This document shows, in pieces, positions 32,498 through 42,922 of a DNA stretch of 64,000 nt. How positions within the stretch are numbered: position 1 is the first letter of the stretch; each line of letters begins with the position of its first letter. The notes under the pieces were generated by a model, which worked only from the letters and a program-made list of their open reading frames with translations, did not search any database and was not told where the DNA came from. A program made the translations under genes and the position numbers. This DNA comes from Kytococcus aerolatus. Lineage in GTDB: Bacteria > Actinomycetota > Actinomycetes > Actinomycetales > Dermatophilaceae. The stretch lies in contig NZ_FYEZ01000001.1 of NCBI RefSeq assembly GCF_900187395.1, positions 62,001 through 126,000 of the forward strand, in the 5' to 3' direction.

Positions 32498-34041
32498 GGG
32501 AGCCTCCAGCTGCGGCCGTCGCGGGCCATCATGTCGTTGCTCGAGCGCGGCCCCCAGCTGCCGGCGGGGTACTGCTCCGGGGCCGGAGCACCTGGTTGCG
32601 CCCAGCGCTCGGTCACCGGGTCCAGGATCTGCCAGGAGAGCTCGACCTCCTCGTGGCGGGGGAAGAGCGGGGGCTCGCCGAGCAGGACGTCGAGGATGAG
32701 CCGCTCGTAGGCCTCGGGGGAGGACTCGGTGAAGGCGTTGCCGTAGCCGAAGTCCATGGTCACGTCGCGGACCTCCATCTGCGGGCCGGGCACCTTCGAT
32801 CCGAAGCGCATGGTGACCCCCTCGTCGGGCTGCACGCGGATCACGATGGCGTTCTGGCCCAGCTCCTCGGTGGCGGTGTCCTCGAAGGGCAGGTGCGGGG
32901 CCCGCTTGAGGACCACCGCGATCTCGCTGACCCGCTTGGCCAGCCGCTTGCCGGCCCGCAGGTAGAAGGGGACCCCGGCCCAGCGGCGGGTGGCCACCTT
33001 GAGCTTGAGCGCCGCGTAGGTCTCGGTGACCGAGTCCTCGGCCACGCCCTCCTCGTCGAGATAGGCCGGCACCTCCTCGTTGCCCTGCCAGCCGGTGGCG
33101 TACTGGCCACGGACCGCGGCCTCGTCAACCGGGCCGGCCAGCATGGTGGCGGCCAGCACCTTCTCCTTCTCGGTGCGCAGGGCCCGGGCGTCGAAGGAGG
33201 TGGGCTCCTCCATGGCCGTCAGGGCGAGCAGCTGGAGCAGGTGGTTCTGGATGACGTCCCGGGCCGCTCCGACGCCGTCGTAGTACCCGGCGCGTCCGCC
33301 GATGCCGATGTCCTCGGCCATCGTGATCTGTACGTGGTCCACGTAGTGGGCGTTCCAGATCGGCTCGAACATCTGGTTGGCGAAGCGCAGCGCCAGGATG
33401 TTCTGGACCGTCTCCTTGCCCAGGTAGTGGTCGATCCGGAAGATCGCGTCCTGCGGGAAGACCTCCTCGACGATCCGGTTCAGCTCCCGGGCCGAGGCGA
33501 GGTCGTGGCCGAAGGGCTTCTCGACCACCACCCGGCGCCAGGAGCCCTCCTCCGGGGTGGAGAGCCCGGCCGCCTGCAGCTGCTGGCAGGCCTCCGCGAA
33601 GAAGCGGGGTGGGATGGAGAGGTAGAAGGCCCGGTTCCCACCGGTGCCGCGGGTGCGGTCCAACTCGGCGAGCACCTCGGAGAGCTCGGCGAAGGCCGCC
33701 GGGTCGTCGAAGGTCCCCGCCACGAAGCGGATGCCCTGCCGGAGCTGCGTCCACACCTCCGGGACGAAGGGGGTGCGGCAGTGGGCCTCCACCGCCGAGC
33801 GCACCTGCTCCTCGAAGTCCTGGCCGTCCCAGTCGCGGCGGGCGAAGCCCACCAGGGAGAAGCCCGAGGGCAGCAGCCCCCGGTTGGCGAGGTCGTAGAT
33901 CGCCGGCAGGAGCTTCTTGCAGGCCAGGTCCCCGGTGACCCCGAAGAGCACCAGCACGCTCGGCCCGGCGATGCGCGGCAGCCGCTTGTCGTCCGCCACC
34001 CGCAGGGGATTGGCCCCCGGGGCCACCCGGGCCGGGCTCAT
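32494..34041 (-). CDS. zwf: Glucose-6-phosphate 1-dehydrogenase
   Basis: First and committed step of the oxidative pentose phosphate pathway, giving NADPH. It is 515 aa: NADP-binding FGVTGDLACKKLLPAIYDL (GxTGDLA/x variant, near residue 35), active site RIDHYLGKE (near 210) and the C-terminal KVPGPQMEVRDVTMDF. It overlaps pgi upstream and opcA downstream by four bases each. Confidence 0.96.
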   Translation of the reverse strand: MSPARVAPGANPLRVADDKRLPRIAGPSVLVLFGVTGDLACKKLLPAIYDLANRGLLPSGFSLVGFARRDWDGQDFEEQVRSAVEAHCRTPFVPEVWTQLRQGIRFVAGTFDDPAAFAELSEVLAELDRTRGTGGNRAFYLSIPPRFFAEACQQLQAAGLSTPEEGSWRRVVVEKPFGHDLASARELNRIVEEVFPQDAIFRIDHYLGKETVQNILALRFANQMFEPIWNAHYVDHVQITMAEDIGIGGRAGYYDGVGAARDVIQNHLLQLLALTAMEEPTSFDARALRTEKEKVLAATMLAGPVDEAAVRGQYATGWQGNEEVPAYLDEEGVAEDSVTETYAALKLKVATRRWAGVPFYLRAGKRLAKRVSEIAVVLKRAPHLPFEDTATEELGQNAIVIRVQPDEGVTMRFGSKVPGPQMEVRDVTMDFGYGNAFTESSPEAYERLILDVLLGEPPLFPRHEEVELSWQILDPVTERWAQPGAPAPEQYPAGSWGPRSSNDMMARDGRSWRLP

Positions 34042-35762
34042 CCGGCCTGCCCAGCGGCCAGCACGGCGTCAACCACCGCCGCGTGGCCGCCGGAGGAGCG
34101 GGCCACCAGGCGGAGCACCGGGCGTCCCTGCTCCGCGAGCACCTGGGCGTCCCCGGCGGCCTGGGCGGCGATGAGCCTCCCGAAGGTGAACTCCTGCCCG
34201 GGCACCGGCCGGTCCTCCTCTGGGGAGGCCGGTCGGGTGATCTGCAGGAAGACCCCGTCAGCGGGGCCGCCCTTGTGGAACTGCCCGGTGGAGTGGAGGA
34301 AGCGCGGGCCCCAGCCGAAGGTCACCGGACGCCCGGTGGCGGCCGTGAGCCGCTCCTGGACGGCGCGGGCCTCGGAGGCGTGCGCCCAGCGGTCGGTGTA
34401 GGCCATGACCGCCAGGTACCCGCTCGGGCCGACCTGTGCCAGGAGGGCCTCGACGGCCTCGGTGAGGGAGCCGGCGTCCCCGAGGAAGTCGGTCCCGGCC
34501 TGGTACACCTCGACCTCGCCGACGGTGAGCGTGGGCTCCGGTGGGGCGCCGTCCCCGCCGGTCATCTGCTCCCGGGCGGCCGTCTTGGCCGACTCCACGT
34601 CCGGCTGGTCGAAGGGGTTGAGACCGAGGAGCTCGCCCGCCACGGCGGTGGCGGTCTCCCAGAGGAGGAGCTGGCCACCCAGGGCGCCGCCGACGTTGAC
34701 GACCGCTGCGGGATGCTCGTTGTCCACGGGCTCGCCATCGGGCCCGGCCAGCTCGTCGTCCCGCTCGTCGACCTCGTCGCCGATGAGGCGGACCACGGTC
34801 ACGTCGGGCTGGTCGGCGAGGCGGTGGGCCAGCGGCTCGGCGCCGACCTCGGAGGGGAGGTCGACGACGGGCAGGACCCCCTTGCCGTCCTTGCCGGTGG
34901 ACTCGGCGATGAGCTGCTCGGCCCAGTCGCCCAGTCCCTCCAGGGCGCTGCCGGCCCGGGAAATGACCAGCACGTCGCGCGGGGTACCGCCGGATGCCCC
35001 GGCCATCACGGCGGCGAGACGCAGGGCGGGGTTGGCCTCGTCGTCAGCGGCCAGCAGGTCGGCCACCGCGTCGGCCTCGTCGAGCAGCTCGGCCACGTCC
35101 ACGCCCGCCAGGGCACAGGGCACCAGCCCGAAGGCGGTGAGGGCCGAGTATCGGCCGCCCACGCTCGGGTCGGCGTTCACCACGTCGAAGCCCTCGGCGC
35201 GCGCGCTCTGGTCGAAGGGGGAGCCGGGGTCGGTGACGATCACCATGTGCTCGGTGGGCTCCAGGTCCGCCCGGGTCAGGGCGTCCACGAAGGTGCGCCG
35301 CTGGGAGTCGGTCTCGGCGGTGGAGCCGGACTTGGAGGAGACGACCACGACCGTGCGACGCAGGTCCTCGGGCGTGCCGAGGGCGGTGGTGACCATCGCC
35401 GGGTCGGAGGAGTCGCAGACCACGAGCTCCACCCCGGCGGTGCGGGTGATGACCTCCGGGGCCAGGGAGGAGCCGCCCATGCCGCAGAGGACCACCCGAT
35501 CGCACCCGCGCTCGGCGTACCGCGCGGCCAGGGTCTCGACCTCGCCGATGAGAGCGCGGCTCGTGCGGTGCAGGTCGACCCAGCCGAGGCGCTGGGCGGC
35601 CTCCTCCCGGGCCGCCTCGCCCCAGAGGGTGGCGTCCTTCGCCGCCAGCCGGCTGGCCACGCGGCGCTCGACCAGCCCGGGGACGTGCTCGGTGATCGCC
35701 GTGGCCGCCGGACCGGTGGCCTCGACGACGATCTCGCTGGAGCGTTCCAACATCTGCCTCAC
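34038..35762 (-). CDS. pgi: Glucose-6-phosphate isomerase (divergent actinobacterial type)
   Basis: A 574-aa sugar isomerase of the SIS/PGI fold. It has CGMGGSSLAPEVI, VVVSSKSGSTAETDSQ, GRYSALTAFGLVP and a C-terminal GQFHKGGPADGVFLQI with the catalytic-lysine helix region. It links glycolysis with the pentose phosphate enzymes encoded around it. The GTG at 35762 directly follows the tal stop; the ATG three codons in (35753) is an equally good choice. It is much less like E. coli Pgi than like the bifunctional or actinobacterial forms paired with tal, so the isomerase role is inferred from fold and operon. Confidence 0.88.
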   Translation of the reverse strand: MRQMLERSSEIVVEATGPAATAITEHVPGLVERRVASRLAAKDATLWGEAAREEAAQRLGWVDLHRTSRALIGEVETLAARYAERGCDRVVLCGMGGSSLAPEVITRTAGVELVVCDSSDPAMVTTALGTPEDLRRTVVVVSSKSGSTAETDSQRRTFVDALTRADLEPTEHMVIVTDPGSPFDQSARAEGFDVVNADPSVGGRYSALTAFGLVPCALAGVDVAELLDEADAVADLLAADDEANPALRLAAVMAGASGGTPRDVLVISRAGSALEGLGDWAEQLIAESTGKDGKGVLPVVDLPSEVGAEPLAHRLADQPDVTVVRLIGDEVDERDDELAGPDGEPVDNEHPAAVVNVGGALGGQLLLWETATAVAGELLGLNPFDQPDVESAKTAAREQMTGGDGAPPEPTLTVGEVEVYQAGTDFLGDAGSLTEAVEALLAQVGPSGYLAVMAYTDRWAHASEARAVQERLTAATGRPVTFGWGPRFLHSTGQFHKGGPADGVFLQITRPASPEEDRPVPGQEFTFGRLIAAQAAGDAQVLAEQGRPVLRLVARSSGGHAAVVDAVLAAGQAG

Positions 35763-36938
35763 TCAGCCCTTCGCCTTGTCGAGCTGCTCCTGGACGGACG
35801 CGAGCAGTCCGTCCCAGGCGTCAGCGAACTTCTTCACACCCTCGGTCTCCAGCGTCTCCACCACGTCGAGATAGCTGATGCCCTGGGCCTCCAGCCCGTC
35901 GAGCACGGCAGCCGACTCGGCGTAGGTGCCCTGGACGGTGTCCCCCGTGACCTCGCCGTGGTCGGCCGTGGCCTCCAGAGTGGCGGTAGGCATGGTGTTC
36001 ACGGTGTTCGGGGCCACCAGGCCCGTCACGTAGAGCGTGTCCGGCAAGGACTCGTCCTTCACCGAGGTGCTGGCCCACAGCGGTCGCTGCAGGTTGGCAC
36101 CGTCGTCGGCCAGGGTGGCCCAGCGCGGGGTGGAGAAGACCTCGTCGAAGGCCTGGTAGGCCAACCGGGCGTTGGCCAGGCCGGCCCGGCTCCGGAGCGC
36201 CCGGGCCTCGTCGGTGCCGATCGCCTCGAGGCGGGCGTCCACCTCGGAGTCCACCCGGGAGACGAAGAAGCTGGCCACCGAGTGGATCGGGGCGAGGTCC
36301 ACGCCCTTCTCCCGGGCCTGCTCCAGGCCGGTGAGATAGGCATTCATGACCCCGCGGTAGCGGTCCAGCGAGAAGATCAGCGTGACGTTGACGCTGATGC
36401 CGCGGGAGATCACCTCGGTGATCGCCGGCAGGCCCTGCACGGTGGCGGGGATCTTGATGAGTAGGTTCGGCCGGTCGATGGTGTCCCACAGACGCTGGGC
36501 CATCTCGACGGTTCCCGCGGTGTCGGCCGCCAGGCGGGGGTCCACCTCGATGGAGACCCGGCCGTCCTGCCCGTCGGTCGCCTCCCAGACGGGGCGGAGG
36601 AGGTCGCAGGCCTCGGCGACGTCGGTGGTGGTCAGCCGGAAGACGGCCTCGTCGACGTCGACCCCCTCCGCGGCGAGCTGACGCACCTGCTCGTCGTAGT
36701 CGGCGGCCTCCGACAGGGCCTTGGCGAAGATCGACGGGTTGGTCGTCACCCCGACGACGCCACCGGAGCGGACGAGCTCCGCAAGGCGGCCCTCCCGGAT
36801 CATCGGGCGGTTCAGGTCGTCCAACCAGACCGAGAGGCCCTGCGCGGCGAGCTCCTTGAGCGGCTGGGGTGCGGCGCCGAGGTCGAGCCGGGCGACGGGG
36901 GAGTGCTCGGCGCTGGTGTGCTGGGTGTACTGCTCCAT
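35763..36938 (-). CDS. tal: Transaldolase
   Basis: Transfers dihydroxyacetone units in the non-oxidative pentose phosphate pathway. It is 391 aa, the long actinobacterial class, with GVTTNPSIF, catalytic-lysine strand NLLIKIPAT and [10 protein letters not shown]. The ATG lies two bases after the tkt stop region, with GGAAGG inside the end of tkt. The following pgi starts directly at the tal stop. The in-frame open reading upstream of this ATG is antisense-like shadow inside tkt. Confidence 0.94.
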   Translation of the reverse strand: MEQYTQHTSAEHSPVARLDLGAAPQPLKELAAQGLSVWLDDLNRPMIREGRLAELVRSGGVVGVTTNPSIFAKALSEAADYDEQVRQLAAEGVDVDEAVFRLTTTDVAEACDLLRPVWEATDGQDGRVSIEVDPRLAADTAGTVEMAQRLWDTIDRPNLLIKIPATVQGLPAITEVISRGISVNVTLIFSLDRYRGVMNAYLTGLEQAREKGVDLAPIHSVASFFVSRVDSEVDARLEAIGTDEARALRSRAGLANARLAYQAFDEVFSTPRWATLADDGANLQRPLWASTSVKDESLPDTLYVTGLVAPNTVNTMPTATLEATADHGEVTGDTVQGTYAESAAVLDGLEAQGISYLDVVETLETEGVKKFADAWDGLLASVQEQLDKAKG

Positions 36939-36940
36939 GG

Positions 36941-39070
36941 TCACTTGCCTTCCGCGATCTGCAGGGACTTCTTGGCCTTGTCGACGGTGTCGGTGGCGGT
37001 GATGCCGAACTTCTCGTAGAGCTCCTGGTAGGGGGCGGAGGCGCCGAAGCCGTCCAGCGCGACGGGCAGACCCGCGTCGCCGAGCAGGTCGTACCAGGGC
37101 ATCGCGATCCCCGCCTCGACCGAGACCCGGGCCCGGACGGCGCGGGGGAGGACCTCCTCGCGGTAGGCCTCGTCCTGGGCGTCGAACCACTCGCGGCAGG
37201 GCATCGACACCACGCGGGTGCCGATCCCCTCGGCCTGGAGGGCCTCGCGGGCCTCCAGCGCGATGTGCACCTCCGAGCCGGTGGCGATGAGGAGGACGCG
37301 GAGCTCGCCCTCGGCCTCGGCGAGCACGTAGCCGCCGCGGGCGACCCCCTCGGCGGAGGCGTACTGCTCCTGGTCGAGCACCGGGACCTCTTGGCGGGTG
37401 AGCGCCAGGCCGGCCGGGCGGTCGGTGTGCTGCAGGATGGTGCGCCAGGCGACGGCGGTCTCGTTCGCGTCGGCCGGGCGGACCACGTCGAGATCCGGGA
37501 TGGCGCGCAGCGCGGCGAGGTGCTCGATCGGCTGGTGGGTCGGGCCGTCCTCGCCCAGGCCGATGGAGTCGTGGGTCCACACGTAGGTGACCGGTGCCTC
37601 CATGATCGCCGCGAGGCGCACGGCCGGGCGCATGTAGTCCGAGAAGGTGAGGAAGGTGCCCCCGTAGGGGCGGGTCAGACCCTCCAGGGCGATGCCGGTG
37701 AGGGCCATGCCCATCGCGTTCTCGCGGATCCCGAAGTGCAGGGTGCGGCCGTACTCGTGGCCCTGGAACATGTCGGTGGATCGGCTCTCGGGCACGAAGC
37801 TGGGCTGGCCGTCCATGGTGGTGTTGTTCGAGCCGGCGAGGTCGGCCGAGCCGCCCCACAGCTCGGGCATCACCTCGGCCAGCGCGTTGAGCACCGCGCC
37901 GGAGGCCTTGCGGGTGGCCATCGGCTTGTCCTCGCCGGACCAGCGGGGCAGCGCCTCGTCCAGACCCGCAGGGAGCTCGCGGGCCACCAGGCGGTCCAGC
38001 AGGGCGGCCTGCTCGGGGTGGGCGGTGCGCCAGGTCTGGTAACGCTCCTCCCACGCGGCGTGGGCCTCGGCCCCGCGCTGGGCGACCTGCCGGACGTGCT
38101 CGACGACGGCCGGCTCCTCCGGGAAGACGACCTCCGGGTCGAAGCCCAGGAGCTCCTTGGTGGCGGCGATCTCGTCGGGGCCCAGGGCGGCGCCGTGGGC
38201 CGCCCCGGTGTCGCGCTTGGTCGGGGCCGGCCAGCCGATGATCGTGCGGAGGCGGATCAGCGTCGGGCGGTCGGAGCCCTTGCTCTCCTCGAGGGCGGCG
38301 TGCAGGGCGTCGACGTCCTCGACGTACTCGCCGGTGCCGCGCCAGTCGATGGTGACGGTGTTCCACCCGTAGGCCTCGTAGCGCTTGGCGACGTCCTCGG
38401 AGAAGGAGATGTCGGTGTCGTCCTCGATGGAGATCTCGTTGTCGTCGTAGATCACCGTGAGGTTGCCGAGCTCCTGGTGGCCGGCGAGGGAGGAGGCCTC
38501 GGCGCTCACGCCCTCCTGGATGTCACCGTCGGAGGCGATGACCCACACGTGGTGGTCGAAGGCCGACTCCCCGGCGGGGGCGTCCGGGTCGAGCAGGCCG
38601 CGCTGGCGCCGCTGGGCCATGGCCATGCCCACGGCGGTGGCCAGACCGGAGCCGAGCGGTCCGGTGGTGATCTCCACGCCGCGCGTGTGGTGCAGCTCGG
38701 GGTGGCCGGGCGTCTGGGAGCCGAAGGTCCGCAGCGCCTTGAGATCGCCCATCTCCATGCCGTAGCCGGAGAAGTAGAGCTGGACGTACTGGGTGAGGGC
38801 CGAGTGGCCGCAGGAGAGGACGAAGCGGTCCCGTCCGAGCCAGTGCGGGTCGGCCGGGTCGTGGCGCATCACGTCCTGGAAGAGCAGGTAGGCCACGGGG
38901 GCCAGCGACATCGCGGTGCCGGGGTGACCGCTGCCGCACTTCTCGACCGCGTCGGCGGCCAGCAGGCGGGCGGTGTCGACGGCCCGCCGGTCGAGCTCTC
39001 CCCATCCGACCCGGTCGGCGACGAGGGGCTTGATCTGCGGGTCGCGGGCGGGCTGGGTCGAGTCGGTCAC
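36941..39070 (-). CDS. tkt: Transketolase
   Basis: Thiamine-diphosphate enzyme of 709 aa that transfers two-carbon units, first gene of the six-gene operon. Visible blocks: [12 protein letters not shown], the ThDP motif [10 protein letters not shown] through [15 protein letters not shown] and [19 protein letters not shown]. The GTG start at [10 protein letters not shown] has GGAGGAG upstream. The tkt-tal-pgi-zwf-opcA-pgl order, all overlapping or nearly so, puts both pathway branches under one promoter region between tkt and the divergent ctaB, as in M. tuberculosis. Confidence 0.96.
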   Translation of the reverse strand: MTDSTQPARDPQIKPLVADRVGWGELDRRAVDTARLLAADAVEKCGSGHPGTAMSLAPVAYLLFQDVMRHDPADPHWLGRDRFVLSCGHSALTQYVQLYFSGYGMEMGDLKALRTFGSQTPGHPELHHTRGVEITTGPLGSGLATAVGMAMAQRRQRGLLDPDAPAGESAFDHHVWVIASDGDIQEGVSAEASSLAGHQELGNLTVIYDDNEISIEDDTDISFSEDVAKRYEAYGWNTVTIDWRGTGEYVEDVDALHAALEESKGSDRPTLIRLRTIIGWPAPTKRDTGAAHGAALGPDEIAATKELLGFDPEVVFPEEPAVVEHVRQVAQRGAEAHAAWEERYQTWRTAHPEQAALLDRLVARELPAGLDEALPRWSGEDKPMATRKASGAVLNALAEVMPELWGGSADLAGSNNTTMDGQPSFVPESRSTDMFQGHEYGRTLHFGIRENAMGMALTGIALEGLTRPYGGTFLTFSDYMRPAVRLAAIMEAPVTYVWTHDSIGLGEDGPTHQPIEHLAALRAIPDLDVVRPADANETAVAWRTILQHTDRPAGLALTRQEVPVLDQEQYASAEGVARGGYVLAEAEGELRVLLIATGSEVHIALEAREALQAEGIGTRVVSMPCREWFDAQDEAYREEVLPRAVRARVSVEAGIAMPWYDLLGDAGLPVALDGFGASAPYQELYEKFGITATDTVDKAKKSLQIAEGK

Positions 39071-39360
39071 GCGAGGCTCCTCCGGTACAGGCTGGATGCC
39101 CGGTGGCCCGGCGCCGATGCCAGTCGGTGCCGCTCCACGCGGGCGTGGGCGGCCGCACACCATCGAGCGGCCTTGTGCCACCCAGCCTATGCACAAGGGG
39201 AGGGGGCGGGCAGCCTCGGTGGTCCGCAGGTGGCCGGGATCACCGTCCGGGGGTGAACTGCGACGCGGCGTCGTAACGATCCGGGGCGGGTCGTAGGATG
39301 GGGCCCACGACGGGCCGCCAGCCCGTCTCTTGTGTGATTGCCACCTGCGGAGAGGACGAC

Positions 39361-40320
39361 GTGACTTCTGGGGCCGAGACGGCGACGCCGCACCCGACGA
39401 CCCCCCGGTCCACGGGCCTCGGGGACACGGTGCGGGCGTACATCTCCCTGTGCAAGCCGCGCATCATCGAGCTGCTGCTCATCACGACCTTCCCGGTGAT
39501 GTTCCTCGCCGAGCGGGGCGTCCCGGACTGGTGGCTGATCATCGCCACCCTGGTCGGCGGCACGCTCTCGGCCTCCAGCGCCAACGTCTTCAACTGCTAC
39601 CTGGACCGGGACATCGACGCGAAGATGCACCGGACGAGCAACCGTCCGCTGGTGACCGGGCAGATCTCGCCGCGGGCGGCGCTGGTCTTCGGCATCGTGC
39701 TGGGCGTGGCCTCGGTGCTCTGGCTGGGTCTGCTGGTCAACTGGCTCTCGGCCGCGCTGTCCTTCGGGGCGATCGTGCTCTACGCGTGGTTCTACACGAT
39801 CGTGCTGAAGCGGCGCACCAGCCAGAACATCGTCTGGGGCGGGCTCGCCGGGTGCATCCCGGTACTCATCGGCTGGTCGGCGGTCACGAACTCGCTGGAC
39901 TGGCCGGCCCTGGTCCTCTTCGTCTTCGTCTTCTTCTGGACCCCGCCGCACTACTGGCCGCTGTCCATGAAGTTCCGGGAGGACTACGCCAACGCCGGCG
40001 TCCCGATGCTGCCGGTGCTGGAGAACAACGTGGCCGTGGGCCGCAAGATCGTGCTCTACGCCTGGGCGACCTTCCTGACCTCCCTGGTGCTCATCCCGGT
40101 GGCGCCGATGGGGTGGATCTACACGGTCGTCGCGATCCTCTCCGGCGGTCTGTTCGTCGCCGAGTCGCACACCCTGCTGCGCGGTGCGCGGGCCGGTCTG
40201 AGCGAGGCCGAGATCAAGCCGATGCGCCTCTTCCACTACTCGATCAGCTACGTCTCGGTGCTCTTCATGGCGGTGGCGATCGACCCGATCTTCTACTGGT
40301 CGCTGCCCGGCCTGGGCTGA
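39361..40320 (+). CDS. ctaB: Protoheme IX farnesyltransferase (heme O synthase)
   Basis: Adds a farnesyl chain to heme B to give heme O for aa3-type cytochrome oxidase. It is a 319-aa UbiA-superfamily protein with about nine membrane helices and the prenyl-diphosphate motif [19 protein letters not shown] near residue 80. The GTG is selected for its GGAGAGG ribosome site; a -10-like TAGGAT is at 39294-39299. The last 150 bases are repeated, about 6% diverged, at 45087-45236. The gene is divergent from tkt and followed by a strong terminator. Confidence 0.94.
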   Translation: MTSGAETATPHPTTPRSTGLGDTVRAYISLCKPRIIELLLITTFPVMFLAERGVPDWWLIIATLVGGTLSASSANVFNCYLDRDIDAKMHRTSNRPLVTGQISPRAALVFGIVLGVASVLWLGLLVNWLSAALSFGAIVLYAWFYTIVLKRRTSQNIVWGGLAGCIPVLIGWSAVTNSLDWPALVLFVFVFFWTPPHYWPLSMKFREDYANAGVPMLPVLENNVAVGRKIVLYAWATFLTSLVLIPVAPMGWIYTVVAILSGGLFVAESHTLLRGARAGLSEAEIKPMRLFHYSISYVSVLFMAVAIDPIFYWSLPGLG

Positions 40321-40337
40321 TCTGTCCGGCGGATCAC

Positions 40338-40374
40338 CAGAGCGCCCCCACCGCTCAGCGGTGGGGGCGCTCTG
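40338..40374 (+). terminator. Terminator after ctaB
   Basis: Exact 18-bp arms CAGAGCGCCCCCACCGCT (40338-40355) and 40357-40374. A sibling hairpin with the same GAGCGCCCCCACCG core follows the ctaB fragment at 45256-45300, showing that the duplication includes the terminator. Confidence 0.85.
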
Positions 40375-40730
40375 TGTTGCCGGCGTGTGGCGAACCGGTC
40401 GCTTGCTGTTGCTGCCGTGCGGCGTCCCGGTCGGCTGGACGGCCTGGGCGCCGCACGGCCGCCGCTCCAGCAAACATCACGCCGCACGGGAAGGTTGGTG
40501 CCGCTCTCTATCGGCGTCTCCGCGACTCTGGCCAATCTATGCGGCGCAGAATGCTGCTTGGGCGGGCTCGGGGGAACCATCTGTGACGCATGGATGAGGG
40601 CGCGGGGCTTCAGAGGGGGCGGGCCATGCAGGCGGGCCGGCGTGTGCTGTGGAGGGTTCGACCGGGGACGTGTGCGGCACCCGGGTGATGGGAATCGGTG
40701 GTCAGCACCGGCACGACTGGCCGGCGCGGC
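40375..40730. other. Intergenic DNA without a recognised gene
   Basis: About 350 bases between the ctaB terminator and the ctaA fragment. Short open frames exist on the plus strand, but they are rich in Arg/Gly/Ala and show no family motif, ribosome site or codon bias. It is unlike the corresponding spacer on the right side (45301-46699), which carries two genes. Confidence 0.6.
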
Positions 40731-41072
40731 TCACCGGCGGACGGAGAGCACCGCCCAGGTGAGGATCCACGCCATGAGGCTGGCGCCGAGCATGTGCAGC
40801 CAGACCAGGGTCGCCGGGACGGCCAGGGCGTACTGCACGTAGCCGATGAGGCCCTGCAGCACGGTCACCCCGAGCAGTGCCCACCACACCCGACGGGTGC
40901 GCTGGCTGACCTGCGGCAGCAGGTGCAGGGCCAGGAGCATCGCGGCCAGCAGGCCGCAGAGGAGCATCACCGAGTCGGCGTGCAGCCAGGACATGGTCTT
41001 GACGTCGAAGCCGTAGCGGGCGGGCTCGTCGGCGTCGCCGGAGTGGGGGCCGGAGCCGGTCACGAAGGTGCC
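40731..41072 (-). pseudogene. Fragment of ctaA (3' end, second copy)
   Basis: 342 bases encoding the last 113 or so residues of heme A synthase (VTGSGPHSGDADEPARYG to WAVLSVRR), aligned without gaps to 46700-47041 of the intact gene. I count about 22 base differences (about 6%). Almost all are silent: only L/F and V/I changes are seen in the shared 110 residues. Homology stops abruptly at AAGGTGCC; upstream coding sequence is absent. The fragment therefore diverged under protein-level selection before it was cut off, so it probably comes from a related strain rather than from local duplication. Confidence 0.9.
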
Positions 41073-41275
41073 TGGTGAGGTGCCATCCCCATCTGCAACG
41101 CGTGTTGTCGACCAGAGGAGGGCTGGAGCCTGCCAACTCGTCCTCCTAGCACCCCCGTTCCGGAATCAACTCAGTGGCGGCCGCACAGCGAGCCCGAGAT
41201 CGATGACCGGACAGTCACCTGGAACCACGGCACCAGCGGTTACAGGCTGACCACCGAGGCCGTGGGCGCACCCAA
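41073..41275. other. Non-coding junction sequence
   Basis: About 200 bases between the breakpoint of the ctaA fragment and the permease stop codon. No gene, hairpin or insertion-sequence end that I can recognise. It is somewhat richer in A/T than the flanking core genes. Confidence 0.5.
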
Positions 41276-42922
41276 TCAGGCTTGTGCCCGACAGTCGCGG
41301 AGCGAGGCGAGGGTCGTCGGCATCGTGTTGCTCGGACCGTCCCCCACTCCGAACAGTTGCTGCAGGTCCCATACGTCGGTGCCCTGGCACCAGGCCGCAG
41401 TCGTGTAGGCCAGCGACTCTGCTGACGGTCCTTCGAGGGCGTCCGGTGGAGTCAGGCCACGGGTGCGAGACTGCCCGACACTGGGGCGAACGTCCGCACC
41501 GTCGGCACCCACGTTGCTCGGGATGACACCGGCTGTCACGAGGTGAACGGTGCGCGGTAGCGCCTCGGGATGAGCGGACGACGCGTAGATTTCCTCCACC
41601 GTTCGAAGGGCTGCCGGCACGTAGCCCGCATCGGGGGCCGGAGCGCACACCTGAACGTCGACCCTGACACTGCGTGAGCAACTCTCGAAACCATAGGCCT
41701 GCGCCCAGCGAGCGTCCACGTCTTGAGATGGAGGCTTTGGAGTGGCGATCACGAGAGCAAGAACCGCGACAAGCCAGAGCGGGGCCAGCCACGCCCGCCC
41801 TGAAAACCACCCGATGACAGCCCCCACCGCGGCGAAGGCCACCCCCTCGAGCACGACCACACAGACCACAGGCCAGCCCGCAGCGAACTCCCGCAGCACC
41901 ACGTTCATGGGCACGTGCCGAGCGAGGTCAGCGGCCGCCACGAGCGCCAGCACGGTGATCGGGACGAGCAGACCGACAGCGGCAACGCGTGCGGCCCGGC
42001 CGACAGTGCGGCCGACAAGCTCGGCGGGGCTGCGGGTGGAGAGTTCCTCCCACTGCGTCACTCCCGCGCGCCACCGAGCCTGGCCAGTGACTAGTCCTGC
42101 CACGGCAGCGGTCCCCATGAAGATGAAGTGCGCCGAGGGGATGTCTTTGGCAAGCAGAAGCCGAGGGCTCCCTCCCCAGAACGGCAGACTTGCCATCTCG
42201 GTCCAGATGACAGAAAGAGAAACAACTCCCATCAGTGGAGTGGTCAGCGCCACTCCGCCCAACCCTGACCGGGGGCCGGAGTCTGCGGATTCTGCCCGTG
42301 AGCCGCGAGACGCCCGCTCCGCCCTTGGGCGCCGAAGAGTCACACCGGTCAGGTAGGAGCCAACCCCCAAGGCCCACACGAGCCCGCAGGTAAGCAGGCT
42401 CAGGTTGGGCTCACCGGTGGACTCGAGATGCAGCGTGCCCGGAGCTCGAAGGGCACCGAGAATCCCGTCGCTCAGGGTGGGCTCTAGCGGCCAGCCGAAG
42501 AACATCGACGCGAGGGCCACAACAGTGGGGAGCACCCAGATGGCAGGTCGCGGCGCCACGGTCAGGCTCAACAGTCCCCAACCCATGAGGGCCGCAGTGT
42601 TGCGCCACGCGGCGAGCGCCTGAGGGTCACCAGGGAAGGTGAGCACCGACAACGCGCCGGTCAGAGCCAGCGTGATCGCCACCAGGGCGCCTCGACGGGC
42701 AAGGAGCGATCGCGGTGCGATTCGGTCGAGATCGTGCTCGTTGACGAAGGCGAAGAGCAGGGGCAGAGACATGGCCACGGAGATCCACAGGGGTCCCACA
42801 TCGATCGATCCGCCAAGGCTGGCCGCGGCGACCAGCGCCGCCATGACACCGGTGGCGATGACAGCGGCGACGGCACAGCGAGGCAACTCCTGGTGCCTGG
42901 CCCAGAGCAGCCAGCCTTTCAC
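41276..42922 (-). CDS. Large membrane protein, ABC permease partner with extracytoplasmic C-terminal domain
   Basis: 548 aa, no family that I can name with certainty. About eleven hydrophobic segments span residues 18-395 (for example AVAAVIATGVMAALVAAASL, VVCVVVLEGVAFAAVGAVIG). A hydrophilic domain of roughly 150 residues follows (about 396-548), with four cysteines (ESCSRS, VQVCAP, AWCQG, LRDCRA) and therefore probably outside the cell with disulfides. No HExxH or other protease motif is present. The ATG overlaps the ABC ATPase stop by four bases, so this is the membrane half of an ABC system. It recalls large actinobacterial ABC permeases that end in a Cys-containing external domain of unknown function. 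Confidence 0.7.
   Translation of the reverse strand: MKGWLLWARHQELPRCAVAAVIATGVMAALVAAASLGGSIDVGPLWISVAMSLPLLFAFVNEHDLDRIAPRSLLARRGALVAITLALTGALSVLTFPGDPQALAAWRNTAALMGWGLLSLTVAPRPAIWVLPTVVALASMFFGWPLEPTLSDGILGALRAPGTLHLESTGEPNLSLLTCGLVWALGVGSYLTGVTLRRPRAERASRGSRAESADSGPRSGLGGVALTTPLMGVVSLSVIWTEMASLPFWGGSPRLLLAKDIPSAHFIFMGTAAVAGLVTGQARWRAGVTQWEELSTRSPAELVGRTVGRAARVAAVGLLVPITVLALVAAADLARHVPMNVVLREFAAGWPVVCVVVLEGVAFAAVGAVIGWFSGRAWLAPLWLVAVLALVIATPKPPSQDVDARWAQAYGFESCSRSVRVDVQVCAPAPDAGYVPAALRTVEEIYASSAHPEALPRTVHLVTAGVIPSNVGADGADVRPSVGQSRTRGLTPPDALEGPSAESLAYTTAAWCQGTDVWDLQQLFGVGDGPSNTMPTTLASLRDCRAQA

Noticed and set aside
40387..40842. 151-codon plus-strand frame between ctaB and the ctaA fragment
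   Set aside because: No homology, no ribosome site, and its 3' half is antisense to the ctaA fragment.
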